Part shown: in pieces, positions 10,339-18,320 of the stretch
How positions within the stretch are numbered: position 1 is the first letter of the stretch
Layout: the number at the start of each line of letters is the position of its first letter
DNA from: Flavobacteriales bacterium
Lineage (GTDB): Bacteria; Bacteroidota; Bacteroidia; Flavobacteriales_F; PHOS-HE28
DNA: 58,084 nucleotides
Direction of reading: 5' to 3'
Assembly: GCA_016717225.1 (NCBI GenBank)
Contig: JADKGB010000014.1
Location: 1 to 58,084 of the forward strand
Notes under the pieces: generated by a model
Seen by the model: the letters and a program-made list of their open reading frames with translations, nothing else
Database searches by the model: none
Told to the model about the DNA's origin: nothing
Translations under genes and position numbers: made by a program

Positions 10339-10374
10339 CATGTGCACATGAACGCATGTTCACATGACCACATG
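10339..10374. repeat. 8-base-phased CATG array, five units
   Basis: CATG begins at 10339, 10347, 10355, 10363 and 10371, again exactly 8 bases apart, with spacers TGCA, AACG, TTCA and ACCA. The first two units form the perfect 12-base palindrome CATGTGCACATG, and TGAAC GCAT GTTCA forms an internal hairpin. The array ends 11 bases before the start codon of the phosphatase gene, so it occupies that gene's leader. Confidence 0.85.
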
Positions 10375-10385
10375 CCCCACCTCCC

Positions 10386-10889
10386 ATGCGCACCCTCTAC
10401 CTCACCCGCCACGCGAAGAGCAGTTGGGACGATCCACGCACGGACGACTTCAACCGGCCATTGAACGAACGCGGGCTGCGCGATGCGCCTTTTATGGCGG
10501 AGGTGTTCAAGAAGCGGGGCGAACCGATCGATCGTATCGTGAGCAGCCCTGCCCTGCGAGCGATCAGCACCGCTCGAGTATTCGCGAAAGCACTCGCCTA
10601 TGATGAGGCTCGTATCACGCAAGACAAGAGCATCTACCTGGCTCCGATCGAAATGCTGTTGCGCATTGTGAACCTTCTACCCGATGATGCCCAACGCGTA
10701 ATGCTCTTCGGCCACAATCCGGGCTTCAGCGAATTGGCGGAATACCTCGGCGATGGCGATGTGGGTGAGATGCCAACAGCCGCCACAGTGCGTATCGACT
10801 TTGTGATCGATCGGTGGAGCGAAGCGAGCATGGGCTTGGGTACACTGGTTTGGTTCGACTACCCGAAGAGGAACGCGGAGTTGAAGTGA
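10386..10889 (+). CDS. SixA-type phosphohistidine phosphatase (histidine phosphatase superfamily)
   Basis: This 167-residue protein opens MRTLYLTRHAKSSWDDP. The TRHAKS sequence is the RHG-type catalytic motif carrying the histidine that becomes phosphorylated, and the second conserved histidine is in FGHNPGF (about residue 108). Length and spacing match SixA-like phosphatases, which remove phosphate from phosphohistidine in phosphorelay or PTS proteins. The physiological partner here cannot be deduced. The gene follows clpB with an intergenic region (10196-10385) almost filled by two CATG arrays. Confidence 0.85.
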   Translation: MRTLYLTRHAKSSWDDPRTDDFNRPLNERGLRDAPFMAEVFKKRGEPIDRIVSSPALRAISTARVFAKALAYDEARITQDKSIYLAPIEMLLRIVNLLPDDAQRVMLFGHNPGFSELAEYLGDGDVGEMPTAATVRIDFVIDRWSEASMGLGTLVWFDYPKRNAELK

Positions 10890-10976
10890 GCATCTGGTGT
10901 TTCTCACGCGGAGGCGCTGAGACGCGGTTGAATGTGCGGAACACTCGAGACTCTATCTGCGGCTCCGCAGCGACCC

Positions 10977-12317
10977 TTATAGCTTCTCCCGATAGATGCT
11001 CCGTTTCTGCAAGCTCTCTTGCGGCCGATAGATGTACCAAACGGCATCGTTGTATACCTGCACGCGTTCGGGGTATTTGTAGGTGATCCGGCGGCGATCG
11101 CCCAATGCACCGGTCACGGGATCGATGGGGCGCAACCAGAAGAAACCGTTGCGGTCGAAGATCGCATACAGCTTTTGCGTGGCACGGTCCTGCAATAATT
11201 TGCCGGACCAGTCGCGGCCTTCGATCTTGTTGAGATAGGATAGCAGGGCTGATCCGGCTTCCCGAAAGTCGCGTGTGAATTTGCGCAGCCGGGCTTTGGC
11301 ATGATCGAACACGAGAAGGGTATCGCCCACCACGAAAAGAGGACCGTACACCGGTTTGAACCAGAGGTTGTGTTGGAAGCCGCTCATGTATCCGGCCACC
11401 ACTTCCTTGTCCACTCCGAGTTCGCTCGCGAGGTTCATGGCCACCACTTTCTCAGGGCCCTTCAGGTATTTGTATTCGCTGCGGAAAAGCTGCATCATGA
11501 AGGTGTCGACAACTGTGCAGACCACGTTCGCAGAATCCGAACGGGGATCGTAGGCCAGATGATCGAAGCGCGGCATCACGCGATCGGCATTCGTTCCCAG
11601 AATATGCTCGGCGAGCGTATCTGTCCAGGGCAACACGCGCTGGCGCAGATCCTCCAAACCGAAGGGAACGAGCAGCAGTCCGCCTTCTTCCATTCGCGCG
11701 ATACTGAAGGCCTGCGTTGTTCCCTCGATGAGCACGGCGTTCGCAGGATCACGTCGCAGCCCTTTCACTTCTTCGGGCACGGAACAGCGTGTCACTTCAT
11801 GGAACAGTGTATCCAGCAACACAAGTCGAACATCACGCAGGATCTCCTCGCCTGCTTCGGCTTCTTCCCGCAACATGCGCGGGTGCTTGTAGGCCAATAC
11901 CCAGAGACCTTCATCGTTGATGAGCAGATCCGCAGCGTGCACGTCAGCGCGCTGGAAAATGACCTCGGGCTTTGCGCGCGTGACCGGGACCGATGGCAAT
12001 TCGAATTCGATCGGCACAAGAAGTATCCGGAGCTCATCACGTGTATTGCTTCCCTGTTGATCGAACAAGCGATCCTTTTTTCGATAGCCCGTTCGCGCAA
12101 AATGCAACGTGAAGGACTCCCCGTTCCGGAATTCCACCACGCACCGCCCTTCGCCATCCGTTCGGATCCGCTGCCCGCTTCCCCAGGTGACCTCCACATC
12201 GGGAACACCGGAGAGTTCAAGGCTATCAAGCACTTGGATCCTCAATTGCCCACGCTGCGCCCATGCAGTTCCACAAACAGCGAGAAGCACTGAAAGCACC
12301 ACATACCTGCTCCACAT
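10977..12317 (-). CDS. Secreted protein of unknown function with Ig-like N-terminal domain
   Basis: The start at 12317 gives MWSRYVVLSVLLAVCGTAWAQ, a signal peptide ending AWAQ; an upstream alternative start adds 16 unlikely residues. Residues about 22-90 (LRIQVLDSLELSGVPDVEV ... FARTGYRKKD) look like a carboxypeptidase-regulatory/Ig-like beta-sandwich. The rest (about 350 residues) reads as repeated beta-strand units ending in aromatic/charged turns, for instance NEGLWVLAYKHPRML-like and GPLFVVGDTLLVFDHAKARL, and could be a beta-propeller. No catalytic signature is seen. The gene is isolated and convergent with the phosphatase gene. I do not recognise a named family. Confidence 0.7.
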   Translation of the reverse strand: MWSRYVVLSVLLAVCGTAWAQRGQLRIQVLDSLELSGVPDVEVTWGSGQRIRTDGEGRCVVEFRNGESFTLHFARTGYRKKDRLFDQQGSNTRDELRILLVPIEFELPSVPVTRAKPEVIFQRADVHAADLLINDEGLWVLAYKHPRMLREEAEAGEEILRDVRLVLLDTLFHEVTRCSVPEEVKGLRRDPANAVLIEGTTQAFSIARMEEGGLLLVPFGLEDLRQRVLPWTDTLAEHILGTNADRVMPRFDHLAYDPRSDSANVVCTVVDTFMMQLFRSEYKYLKGPEKVVAMNLASELGVDKEVVAGYMSGFQHNLWFKPVYGPLFVVGDTLLVFDHAKARLRKFTRDFREAGSALLSYLNKIEGRDWSGKLLQDRATQKLYAIFDRNGFFWLRPIDPVTGALGDRRRITYKYPERVQVYNDAVWYIYRPQESLQKRSIYREKL

Positions 12318-12412
12318 TCCGCTTCGTTCTACTTTCACGATGCACAAGATGGCACGATCGCACAAAACATACTTCGAGCCGATCCTTCGTAGCTGAATAT
12401 TTTACCACGCGT

Positions 12413-12904
12413 ATGGCCACCGACCACTACTCCACGCTGGGCATTTCCCGTTCCGCTTCTCCCGAGGAGATCAAGCGCGCGTACCGGCACTTGGCCAAAC
12501 GACTGCACCCTGATCGCGACCCTTCTCCGCGCGCCGCTGAGCGTTTCATGGATGTGCATCGCGCCTATGAAACACTGCGGGATCCGTTGTTGCGTATCGC
12601 CCATGATGCCCGAACACAACCTCCCAAACACCGTGATCCCCGGTACAAAGGGGGATCGAACAAGCCCAAGGAAACACGGGGCGAAGAGCCTGAGATCAGG
12701 ATCCGCTCGTGGGCATTTCTCGGGCTGCACGTGACCGGTCTCGTTTTTGGGTTCGCGATGATCACCGGCTTGATGCTGGGTGTGATCGTACGCGACTGGC
12801 CGTGGGCCGTACTTTTCTTCATGCTCCCGGGCCTTATCGTGATCCCCGATGCGTGGCGGGGGATCCAACTGTGGCGTGCTGGGCGAAGTAGCCGCTGGGG
12901 GTGA
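12413..12904 (+). CDS. J-domain membrane protein
   Basis: Residues 1-65 form a canonical DnaJ domain (DHYSTLGISRSASPEEIKRA, with the essential HPD as LHPDRD). A charged linker of about 45 residues follows (KHRDPRYKGGSNKPKE), then two transmembrane helices (about 102-125, HVTGLVFGFAMITGLMLGVI, and 130-147). There is no zinc-finger or C-terminal substrate-binding domain, so this is a DnaJ-type co-chaperone tethered to the membrane that should recruit DnaK there. The first 31 bases upstream are shared with the divergent region to the 10977-12317 gene. The start at 12413 is chosen because the J domain begins immediately after it. Confidence 0.8.
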   Translation: MATDHYSTLGISRSASPEEIKRAYRHLAKRLHPDRDPSPRAAERFMDVHRAYETLRDPLLRIAHDARTQPPKHRDPRYKGGSNKPKETRGEEPEIRIRSWAFLGLHVTGLVFGFAMITGLMLGVIVRDWPWAVLFFMLPGLIVIPDAWRGIQLWRAGRSSRWG

Positions 12905-13076
12905 AGTGATCACAGCTATCATTTCAAAGTACAAATACATCCGATCGGAAACCACCCCTGCCCCTCCTTTGGCATTGGCGAGCCCCCCGGATAAGCTTGC
13001 GCATTCCGGGGTGGCGGCATCGCAGGAGGGGAAAACTCAATGGGTGGTTTTGAGATCCCAAAAGGAAAAGAACGAA
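12905..13076. other. Intergenic region
   Basis: No gene. CCCCGGA and TCCGGGG (about 12985-13011) can pair around a 13-base loop; there is no T tract, so it is at best a weak transcriptional stop for the J-domain gene. Confidence 0.4.
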
Positions 13077-13101
13077 GAAGGCCCCCAACTTGGAGGCCTT
13101 C
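13077..13101 (-). terminator. Terminator hairpin of the ilvE gene
   Basis: GAAGGCC and GGCCTTC form a 7-base stem around a loop that itself can pair CCA with TGG. Read leftwards it begins about 19 bases after the ilvE stop and is followed by TTCTTCGTTCTTTTCC, a T-rich tail. Confidence 0.7.
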
Positions 13102-13119
13102 GCACTGTTCAATGATCCT

Positions 13120-14190
13120 TCACTTCACCGGCACCATCCAACCGAACGGATCGGCAATGCGACCACGACGGATCTCATCCAACATCTTGCCGATACGATT
13201 GCTGAGGTTGCGCTGATCAACCGGTGGCAGGTCGTAGTTGACCCCTTCATAGGCGATGCTGCGGATGTGTGCGATCGTGGCGGCCGTACCAGCACCGAAC
13301 GCCGCTTTCAACCGACCTTCTTTCAACGCATCCACCACCTCGCGCACGCTTACACGGCGCACTTCACATGGGATCTTCTCATGTTCAGCGATGCGGATGA
13401 TGCTATCGCGCGTAACACCATGAAGGATGGTACCGCTCGTCTCCGGCGTGATCAACGTATCGTCGATGCGAAAGAACACGTTCATCGTCCCGCTCTCTTC
13501 GAAGTACTGGTGTGTTTCGCCATCGGTCCACAACAATTGATGGTAGCCTTCGTCCGCTGCCAATTTCGCCGGGTACAAGGATGCCGCATAATTGCCGCCA
13601 CATTTGGCTTCACCTGTTCCACCTGGGAACGCACGGCTGTACTCGGTCTCGATCTTCACGCGCACCTCTTCTTTGTAGTAGCCTCTTACCGGACACGTGA
13701 AAATGAGCAAACGATAACCTTCGCTCGGCCTTACACCGATGTATTCATCACTGGCATACAACAGCGGGCGGATGTAGAGGGCTCCCTCGTCGCCGCCAGG
13801 GATCCAATCACTGTCAAGCTCCACCAATGCTTTCAATCCATCCATGAACACATCCTCCGGGATCTGCGGCATACACATGCGTTCCGCCGAACGGTTCATG
13901 CGTTCGATGTTCATTTGCGGACGGAACAACGCTGCACCACCTGTGCTGGTGCGATAAGCCTTCAACCCTTCAAAGATGGTCTGGCAATAATGAAGCACCA
14001 ACGAAGCAGGGCTCATCTGCATTTTCGCATACGGCACGATCGTAGGCTGTTGCCATTGTCCGTTCTGGTAATCCATCACGAACATATGGTCGCTGAACAC
14101 GCGCCCGAAGACCACGTTGTCGAGGTCCGTTTCCTTCAACCGGCTGCGTTCCACTCGCGTGATCGCTATCTTTTGCCCTGTGCTGATCAT
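13120..14190 (-). CDS. ilvE: Branched-chain amino acid aminotransferase
   Basis: This is a fold type IV PLP-dependent transaminase of about 356 residues from the start at 14190. It interconverts leucine, isoleucine and valine with their 2-oxo acids. The class IV signatures are visible: FEGLKAYR near the N terminus, the PLP lysine in RGYYKEEVRVKIE-like context, and TGEAKCGGNYAASL followed by EESGTMNVFF and TSGTILHGVTRDSI, which are characteristic of the long eukaryote-like IlvE type (BCAT). An extension to 14277 is possible but adds a sequence that does not resemble the family. A TACATTTG box at 14214-14221 (read leftwards) lies 24 bases before the start and is a candidate -7 element. Confidence 0.92.
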   Translation of the reverse strand: MISTGQKIAITRVERSRLKETDLDNVVFGRVFSDHMFVMDYQNGQWQQPTIVPYAKMQMSPASLVLHYCQTIFEGLKAYRTSTGGAALFRPQMNIERMNRSAERMCMPQIPEDVFMDGLKALVELDSDWIPGGDEGALYIRPLLYASDEYIGVRPSEGYRLLIFTCPVRGYYKEEVRVKIETEYSRAFPGGTGEAKCGGNYAASLYPAKLAADEGYHQLLWTDGETHQYFEESGTMNVFFRIDDTLITPETSGTILHGVTRDSIIRIAEHEKIPCEVRRVSVREVVDALKEGRLKAAFGAGTAATIAHIRSIAYEGVNYDLPPVDQRNLSNRIGKMLDEIRRGRIADPFGWMVPVK

Positions 14191-14308
14191 GTCTTCTTTC
14201 CGCTTGTTGCGGCCAAATGTAACCAACACCGCATGCGGCCGAATTGCCCCAAAGCGCCATGGCACGCTGCTTTTCAACCACTGTTCACATGTAGTTCATT
14301 TGTGAACA

Positions 14309-16147
14309 ATGCGTGACATTCACGAAGTACTGAAAACCACCTGGGGCTATGATGCCTTCAGGCCGAAGCAGGAAGCGGTGGTGCGCTCGGTGCTCGAAGG
14401 CCGGGATACCCTCGCGCTGCTGCCCACTGGTGGCGGGAAAAGCTTGTGTTTTCAAGTGCCTGCGCTGGCCACGGGCAAGCTCTGCATCGTAGTAAGTCCG
14501 TTGATCGCTTTGATGAAGGACCAGGTTGACCGGCTGAAGTCACAAGGGATCAGGGCCACGGCGATCACCAGTGGAATGGACTTCTCCGAGATCGACAACG
14601 CCATCGAAAGTGCGGCCGTCGGAAAGACGGCTTTCCTCTATGTATCCCCTGAACGACTGGCAACGGAGATCTTCCTCGCCCGCCTTCCACGAATGCCCCT
14701 GGGGTTGATCGCGGTCGACGAAGCGCACTGCATCAGCCAATGGGGCTATGACTTTCGGCCTTCCTATTTGCGCATCGCCGAATTGAGGCAAGCCCATCCG
14801 AAGGTACCGGTGATCGCGCTCACGGCATCCGCCACCGAGAAGGTTTGCAATGACATCATGGAGCGGCTGGCGTTTCGCGAACCACACATGATCCGGGGCT
14901 CCTTTGCGCGGCCCGAACTCGCTCTTTGGGTGAGCCGCGGCGAAGACAAAATGGGGCGCTTGCTCCGGATCATTGAACATGTTGAGGGCAGCGGGATCAT
15001 CTACCTGAGGGAACGGAAAGGCACGGTGCGTATTTCCCAGTTCCTGCAAGACAAGGGGATCAGTGCTGCCGCCTATCACGCGGGAATGAGTTTCCAGGAC
15101 CGGGACAAAGTGCAACAACAGTGGAGCAACGGCGAAGTGCGTTTTGTTGCCGCCACGAACGCCTTCGGCATGGGCATCGATAAGGCCGATGTGCGCTGTG
15201 TGATCCACCTGGAGCCACCACCCGACCTGGAGAGTTATTACCAGGAAGCCGGACGTGCAGGGCGCGATGGTCAGGCATCGTTCGCGTTCTTGCTGGTGGA
15301 TGATGGCGATGAAAGCAGGATGCGGGAGAAGTTCGCTGCCTCGTTCCCCAGTATCTCCGAAGTGCGTCGCACCTATCAAGCCTTCGCGGATATGCATCAT
15401 ATCGCTCTTGGTAGCGGACAGTTCGAATCCTATGACCTTGACCTGAGAGCGATCGCGACGCGTACGTCCATCAATGTTTCCACCGTGAGCCATTGCTTGA
15501 AGGCGTTGGAACTGGATGGAAGTTTGACGTTGAGCGATGGAGCTCGCACCCCTTCCCGTGTTGGCATGCGTGCAAGTGATCGAACCATTTACGACATACG
15601 AGTGAAGGACCCTCGCATGGGGCCCATGCTCGAAGCACTGTTGCGCATGCACGGTGGCTTGTTCGAGGAACCCGCGATCATTGATGAAGGTCGACTCGCG
15701 AAGCATATGGGCTGTTCTGTCGGCAATGTGATCGGCCTGCTGAAGGAACTGGATCGGCAACACACCATCTTCTACAAACCACGTAACGATTCCCCAACCG
15801 CCACACTTCTCACTCCCCGTCGCGATGCGCTCTTGCTGATGCTGAACAAGGAAGCGCTGGACAACAGGCAAGCACGGTCAAGAGCGCGAATGGAGGCGAT
15901 GATCGACTTCACCTTCCACTCAGCGATCTGTCGAGAGCGTTCCTTGCTTCGTTATTTCAGCGATGCCGCAAGTGCGGATTGTAAACGGTGCGACGTGTGC
16001 AAGCAACGTGCTCGTTCATCCGCCCTGGACCCGAACGCAAAAGGACTGCGGATAGCTCCGGTTCCGGAAGACATCGAGCTTTTGCGTTGGCGGTCCAGTG
16101 AACGTCCTGCGCCGGCGGATCGGATGATCCGGGATGGGAACACATGA
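14309..16147 (+). CDS. recQ: ATP-dependent DNA helicase RecQ
   Basis: A superfamily 2 helicase (3'-5' unwinding in recombination and repair). The 612-residue protein shows motif 0 FRPKQEAVV, Walker A TGGGKS (about 45), DEAHCISQWGYDFRPSY (about 138-154), LTASAT, and the C-terminal RecA lobe with QEAGRAGRDGQ. Zinc-ligand cysteines (CRERSLLRYF followed by CKRCDVC) sit near the C terminus at about 540-567, after a winged-helix-like segment. No HRDC domain is visible, so it is the short Bacteroidota type. It is the first gene of an overlapping three-gene operon: its stop overlaps the next start by ATGA. Confidence 0.93.
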   Translation: MRDIHEVLKTTWGYDAFRPKQEAVVRSVLEGRDTLALLPTGGGKSLCFQVPALATGKLCIVVSPLIALMKDQVDRLKSQGIRATAITSGMDFSEIDNAIESAAVGKTAFLYVSPERLATEIFLARLPRMPLGLIAVDEAHCISQWGYDFRPSYLRIAELRQAHPKVPVIALTASATEKVCNDIMERLAFREPHMIRGSFARPELALWVSRGEDKMGRLLRIIEHVEGSGIIYLRERKGTVRISQFLQDKGISAAAYHAGMSFQDRDKVQQQWSNGEVRFVAATNAFGMGIDKADVRCVIHLEPPPDLESYYQEAGRAGRDGQASFAFLLVDDGDESRMREKFAASFPSISEVRRTYQAFADMHHIALGSGQFESYDLDLRAIATRTSINVSTVSHCLKALELDGSLTLSDGARTPSRVGMRASDRTIYDIRVKDPRMGPMLEALLRMHGGLFEEPAIIDEGRLAKHMGCSVGNVIGLLKELDRQHTIFYKPRNDSPTATLLTPRRDALLLMLNKEALDNRQARSRARMEAMIDFTFHSAICRERSLLRYFSDAASADCKRCDVCKQRARSSALDPNAKGLRIAPVPEDIELLRWRSSERPAPADRMIRDGNT

Positions 16148-16728
16148 AGAAACTGCCCCGATCCTTCTACCTGCGTGAAGATGTCCTCGAGGTTGCGCGC
16201 GACCTGCTCGGCAAAGTTCTCATCACCCGCTTCAACGGATCCGTCACAGCTGGCATTATCACGGAGACCGAGGCCTATAATGGAGTTGTGGATCGCGCTT
16301 CGCATGCGTTCGGGGGCAAACGAACAGCGCGGAATGAAATGATGTACGCTCGCGGTGGAACGGCCTACGTTTATTTGTGCTACGGCATCCATCATTTGTT
16401 CAACGTGGTCACCCATCGATCGAATATCCCGCATGCGGTTCTTGTGCGTGCCATACATCCGTTGATCGGGCAAACAACCATGGCAAACCGACGCAAGACC
16501 AATGGAAAGTTGACCACCGGTGGCCCAGGCACCTTGTCCGAAGCACTGGGCATCCGCACGGATCATAACGGCACCGATCTTCTCGGGGACACCATTCACA
16601 TCGTGGATCAGGGCATCCAAATCCCTGACCTGTCGATCATGGTTGGCCCGCGCATCGGCGTTGGGTCCGCTGGTGCCGATGCACTTCTACCCTATCGCTT
16701 CCGGATCGATCCCCGCATTCTCGCATGA
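16144..16728 (+). CDS. 3-methyladenine DNA glycosylase (AAG/MPG family)
   Basis: This is a base-excision repair glycosylase of the AAG/MPG fold that removes alkylated purines such as 3-methyladenine and hypoxanthine. The 194-residue length is typical of bacterial members. Family hallmarks are visible: ARDLLGKVL near the start, ITETEAYNGVVDRASHA (with the catalytic glutamate), RNEMMYARGGTAYVYLCYGIHHLFNVV, and GPGTLSEALGI. The gene overlaps recQ upstream and fmt downstream by 4 bases each (ATGA), which indicates translational coupling. Confidence 0.92.
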   Translation: MKKLPRSFYLREDVLEVARDLLGKVLITRFNGSVTAGIITETEAYNGVVDRASHAFGGKRTARNEMMYARGGTAYVYLCYGIHHLFNVVTHRSNIPHAVLVRAIHPLIGQTTMANRRKTNGKLTTGGPGTLSEALGIRTDHNGTDLLGDTIHIVDQGIQIPDLSIMVGPRIGVGSAGADALLPYRFRIDPRILA

Positions 16729-17690
16729 GCGCTCAACGTATTGTCTTCATGGGAACGCCAGCGTTCGCGGTCGCATCATTGGATGCATTGGTTCGCGCGG
16801 GCATCGATGTGGCCGCGGTCGTTACAGCACCCGATCGGCCTGCAGGTCGTGGCCAGCACCTGCGCATGAGCGCCGTGAAGGAATTCGCTCTTGCGAACGG
16901 GATCCTCAAAGATCGGATCCTTCAGCCGGAGAAGCTCAAGGACCCCACCTTCCATGCCCAATTGGATGCCACGGGTGCTTCCTTGTATGTAGTGGTGGCG
17001 TTCCGCATGTTACCCGAACTCGTTTGGAACCGGCCACCACTCGGCACGATCAACCTCCACGCTTCTATGTTGCCCGATTATCGAGGAGCCGCACCGATCA
17101 ACTGGGCAGTTATGAATGGCGAGACTCGCACCGGTGTCACCACTTTTTTCATTCGCCATGAGATCGATACCGGCGACATCCTTCTTCGCGAAGAGACCCC
17201 TATTGGCCCGGAGGAGACAGCGGGTGAACTGCACGACCGGTTAATGATCATCGGCGCTTCGCTTCTGGTGCGCACGGTGCAAGAAGTTCTGGGTGGCCGA
17301 TCGAAAAGCACAAGCCAGTCCATGGAAAGCGCGGCCGAATTGCACCATGCACCCAAGCTCACACCCGAGAGCTGTCGCATCGATTGGCATAGCGGAGTGC
17401 AAACAGTCCATGATCACATCCGCGGATCGAGTCCTTTTCCAGGCGCATGGTCCCAGCTCGTCATAGGTGATCAGGATCCGCAACACTTCAAGATCCTGAA
17501 GTCACGTGTGGCATACAGAACGAGTGATGGTGAGGCTGGGACCGCGAATGTGCGAGGTGGCCAGTTCCTGGTGCGCTGTGCTGATGGCGCGATCGAAGCA
17601 CTCGAGATCCAAGCAGAAGGCAAGCGCCGAATGGATGCGCAGTCATTCTTACGGGGCTTCCATTCGCTACCAACATTTCGGTTCACGTGA
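16725..17690 (+). CDS. fmt: Methionyl-tRNA formyltransferase
   Basis: Fmt formylates initiator Met-tRNA using 10-formyl-tetrahydrofolate. At 321 residues it has the standard length. The N-terminal Rossmann-like formyltransferase domain shows RIVFMGTPAFAVASLDAL, VTAPDRPAGRG, the catalytic INLHASMLPDYRGAAPINW (Asn-His pair) and HEIDTGDIL with the essential aspartate. The C-terminal OB-like tRNA-binding domain starts around residue 210 (APKLTPESCRIDW). The gene is the last of the recQ operon and starts inside the glycosylase stop codon. Confidence 0.95.
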   Translation: MSAQRIVFMGTPAFAVASLDALVRAGIDVAAVVTAPDRPAGRGQHLRMSAVKEFALANGILKDRILQPEKLKDPTFHAQLDATGASLYVVVAFRMLPELVWNRPPLGTINLHASMLPDYRGAAPINWAVMNGETRTGVTTFFIRHEIDTGDILLREETPIGPEETAGELHDRLMIIGASLLVRTVQEVLGGRSKSTSQSMESAAELHHAPKLTPESCRIDWHSGVQTVHDHIRGSSPFPGAWSQLVIGDQDPQHFKILKSRVAYRTSDGEAGTANVRGGQFLVRCADGAIEALEIQAEGKRRMDAQSFLRGFHSLPTFRFT

Positions 17691-17839
17691 GCGAGTTCAT
17701 TGATCGAATCCTGAACGTGTGTTCTGCCCGTCGATGAAAGCATGAACGCTTTCTGGAATTCATCCGTTGATTCAACCCCTTCAGAAGCGAACAAAAAGAG
17801 GAGATCAAAAACGTTGGTACCAGCGGGCTGTAGGCGGAC

Positions 17840-17868
17840 TTATCAACAAACACCCCGTTTTTTCAACA
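17840..17868. promoter_or_regulatory. Paired TTATCAAC / TTTTCAACA motif upstream of hup
   Basis: TTATCAAC (17840-17847) and TTTTCAACA (17860-17868) lie on the same strand separated by 12 bases. Nearly the same pair with a 13-base gap occurs upstream of parE at 46210-46239, and both sites sit next to CCGGGG(TT). The elements resemble degenerate DnaA boxes (TTATnCACA). Function is inferred only from recurrence near two DNA-topology genes. Confidence 0.4.
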
Positions 17869-17895
17869 TTTCCGGGGTTTAACACCCCAAAACCC

Positions 17896-17925
17896 TTGAC
17901 AGGCTTGGTTCTCCAAATACATTCG
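17896..17925 (+). promoter_or_regulatory. Candidate Bacteroidota promoter for hup
   Basis: TTG (within TTGACA, 17896-17901) is followed after 19 bases by TACATTCG (17918-17925), one mismatch from TAnnTTTG, with the preferred Bacteroidota spacing. It would leave a leader of roughly 35 bases before the ATG at 17966. Confidence 0.5.
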
Positions 17926-17965
17926 TCCTGATATTCACTCAACCAACAAACCAACCACTAACAAA

Positions 17966-18244
17966 ATGGGAATGAACAAAGCAGAATTGATCGAGTCCAT
18001 CGCAGCTGATGCAAAGCTTTCGAAGGCAGACGCAAAGCGTGCCCTTGACGCATTTGTTACAAGCACCACCAAAGCTCTGCGCAAAGGTGACCGTGTTGCC
18101 CTCGTAGGCTTCGGCACTTTCAGCATTTCGAAGCGTGCTGCCCGTAAAGGCCGCAACCCACAAACCGGCAAAGAGATCAAGATCGCTGCCAAGAAGGTAG
18201 TGAAGTTCAAGGCCGGTGCCGACCTCAGCAGCAAGGTGAAGTAA
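17966..18244 (+). CDS. hup: DNA-binding protein HU
   Basis: This is a 92-residue member of the HU/IHF family, a dimeric histone-like protein that bends DNA and compacts the nucleoid. The N-terminal helices (MNKAELIESIAADAKLSKAD) and the beta-arm region (GFGTFSISKRAARKGRNPQTGKEI, with the intercalating proline in the NPQTG loop) are intact, and the C terminus KVVKFKAGADLSSKVK is typical. The gene stands alone between a recognisable promoter and a strong terminator, as expected for an abundantly expressed gene. Confidence 0.97.
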   Translation: MGMNKAELIESIAADAKLSKADAKRALDAFVTSTTKALRKGDRVALVGFGTFSISKRAARKGRNPQTGKEIKIAAKKVVKFKAGADLSSKVK

Positions 18245-18261
18245 TTCATCACGCTGATCGG

Positions 18262-18291
18262 AAAAAATCCCTCCAACCGGAGGGATTTTTT
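18262..18291 (+). terminator. Rho-independent terminator of hup
   Basis: A 13-base perfect stem AAAAAATCCCTCC / GGAGGGATTTTTT with a 4-base loop (AACC) starts 18 bases after the hup stop and ends in a T tract. The symmetric A/T ends make it potentially bidirectional. Confidence 0.92.
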
Positions 18292-18320
18292 CTTTTGTAC
18301 CCATCCCATCTCCCATCGCC

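Noticed and set aside
10201..10374. CATG arrays as a CRISPR
   Set aside because: Units of 8 bases with 4-base spacers are far too short, and no cas gene is present.
11301..12293. 330-codon open frame antisense to the 10977-12317 gene
   Set aside because: No signal peptide or domain; the minus-strand frame has a good signal sequence and wins.
13090..14316. 408-codon open frame antisense to ilvE
   Set aside because: Antisense shadow; ilvE has clear family signatures and a terminator.
14540..15871. 443-codon open frame antisense to recQ
   Set aside because: Antisense shadow with no motif; recQ on the other strand has every helicase motif.
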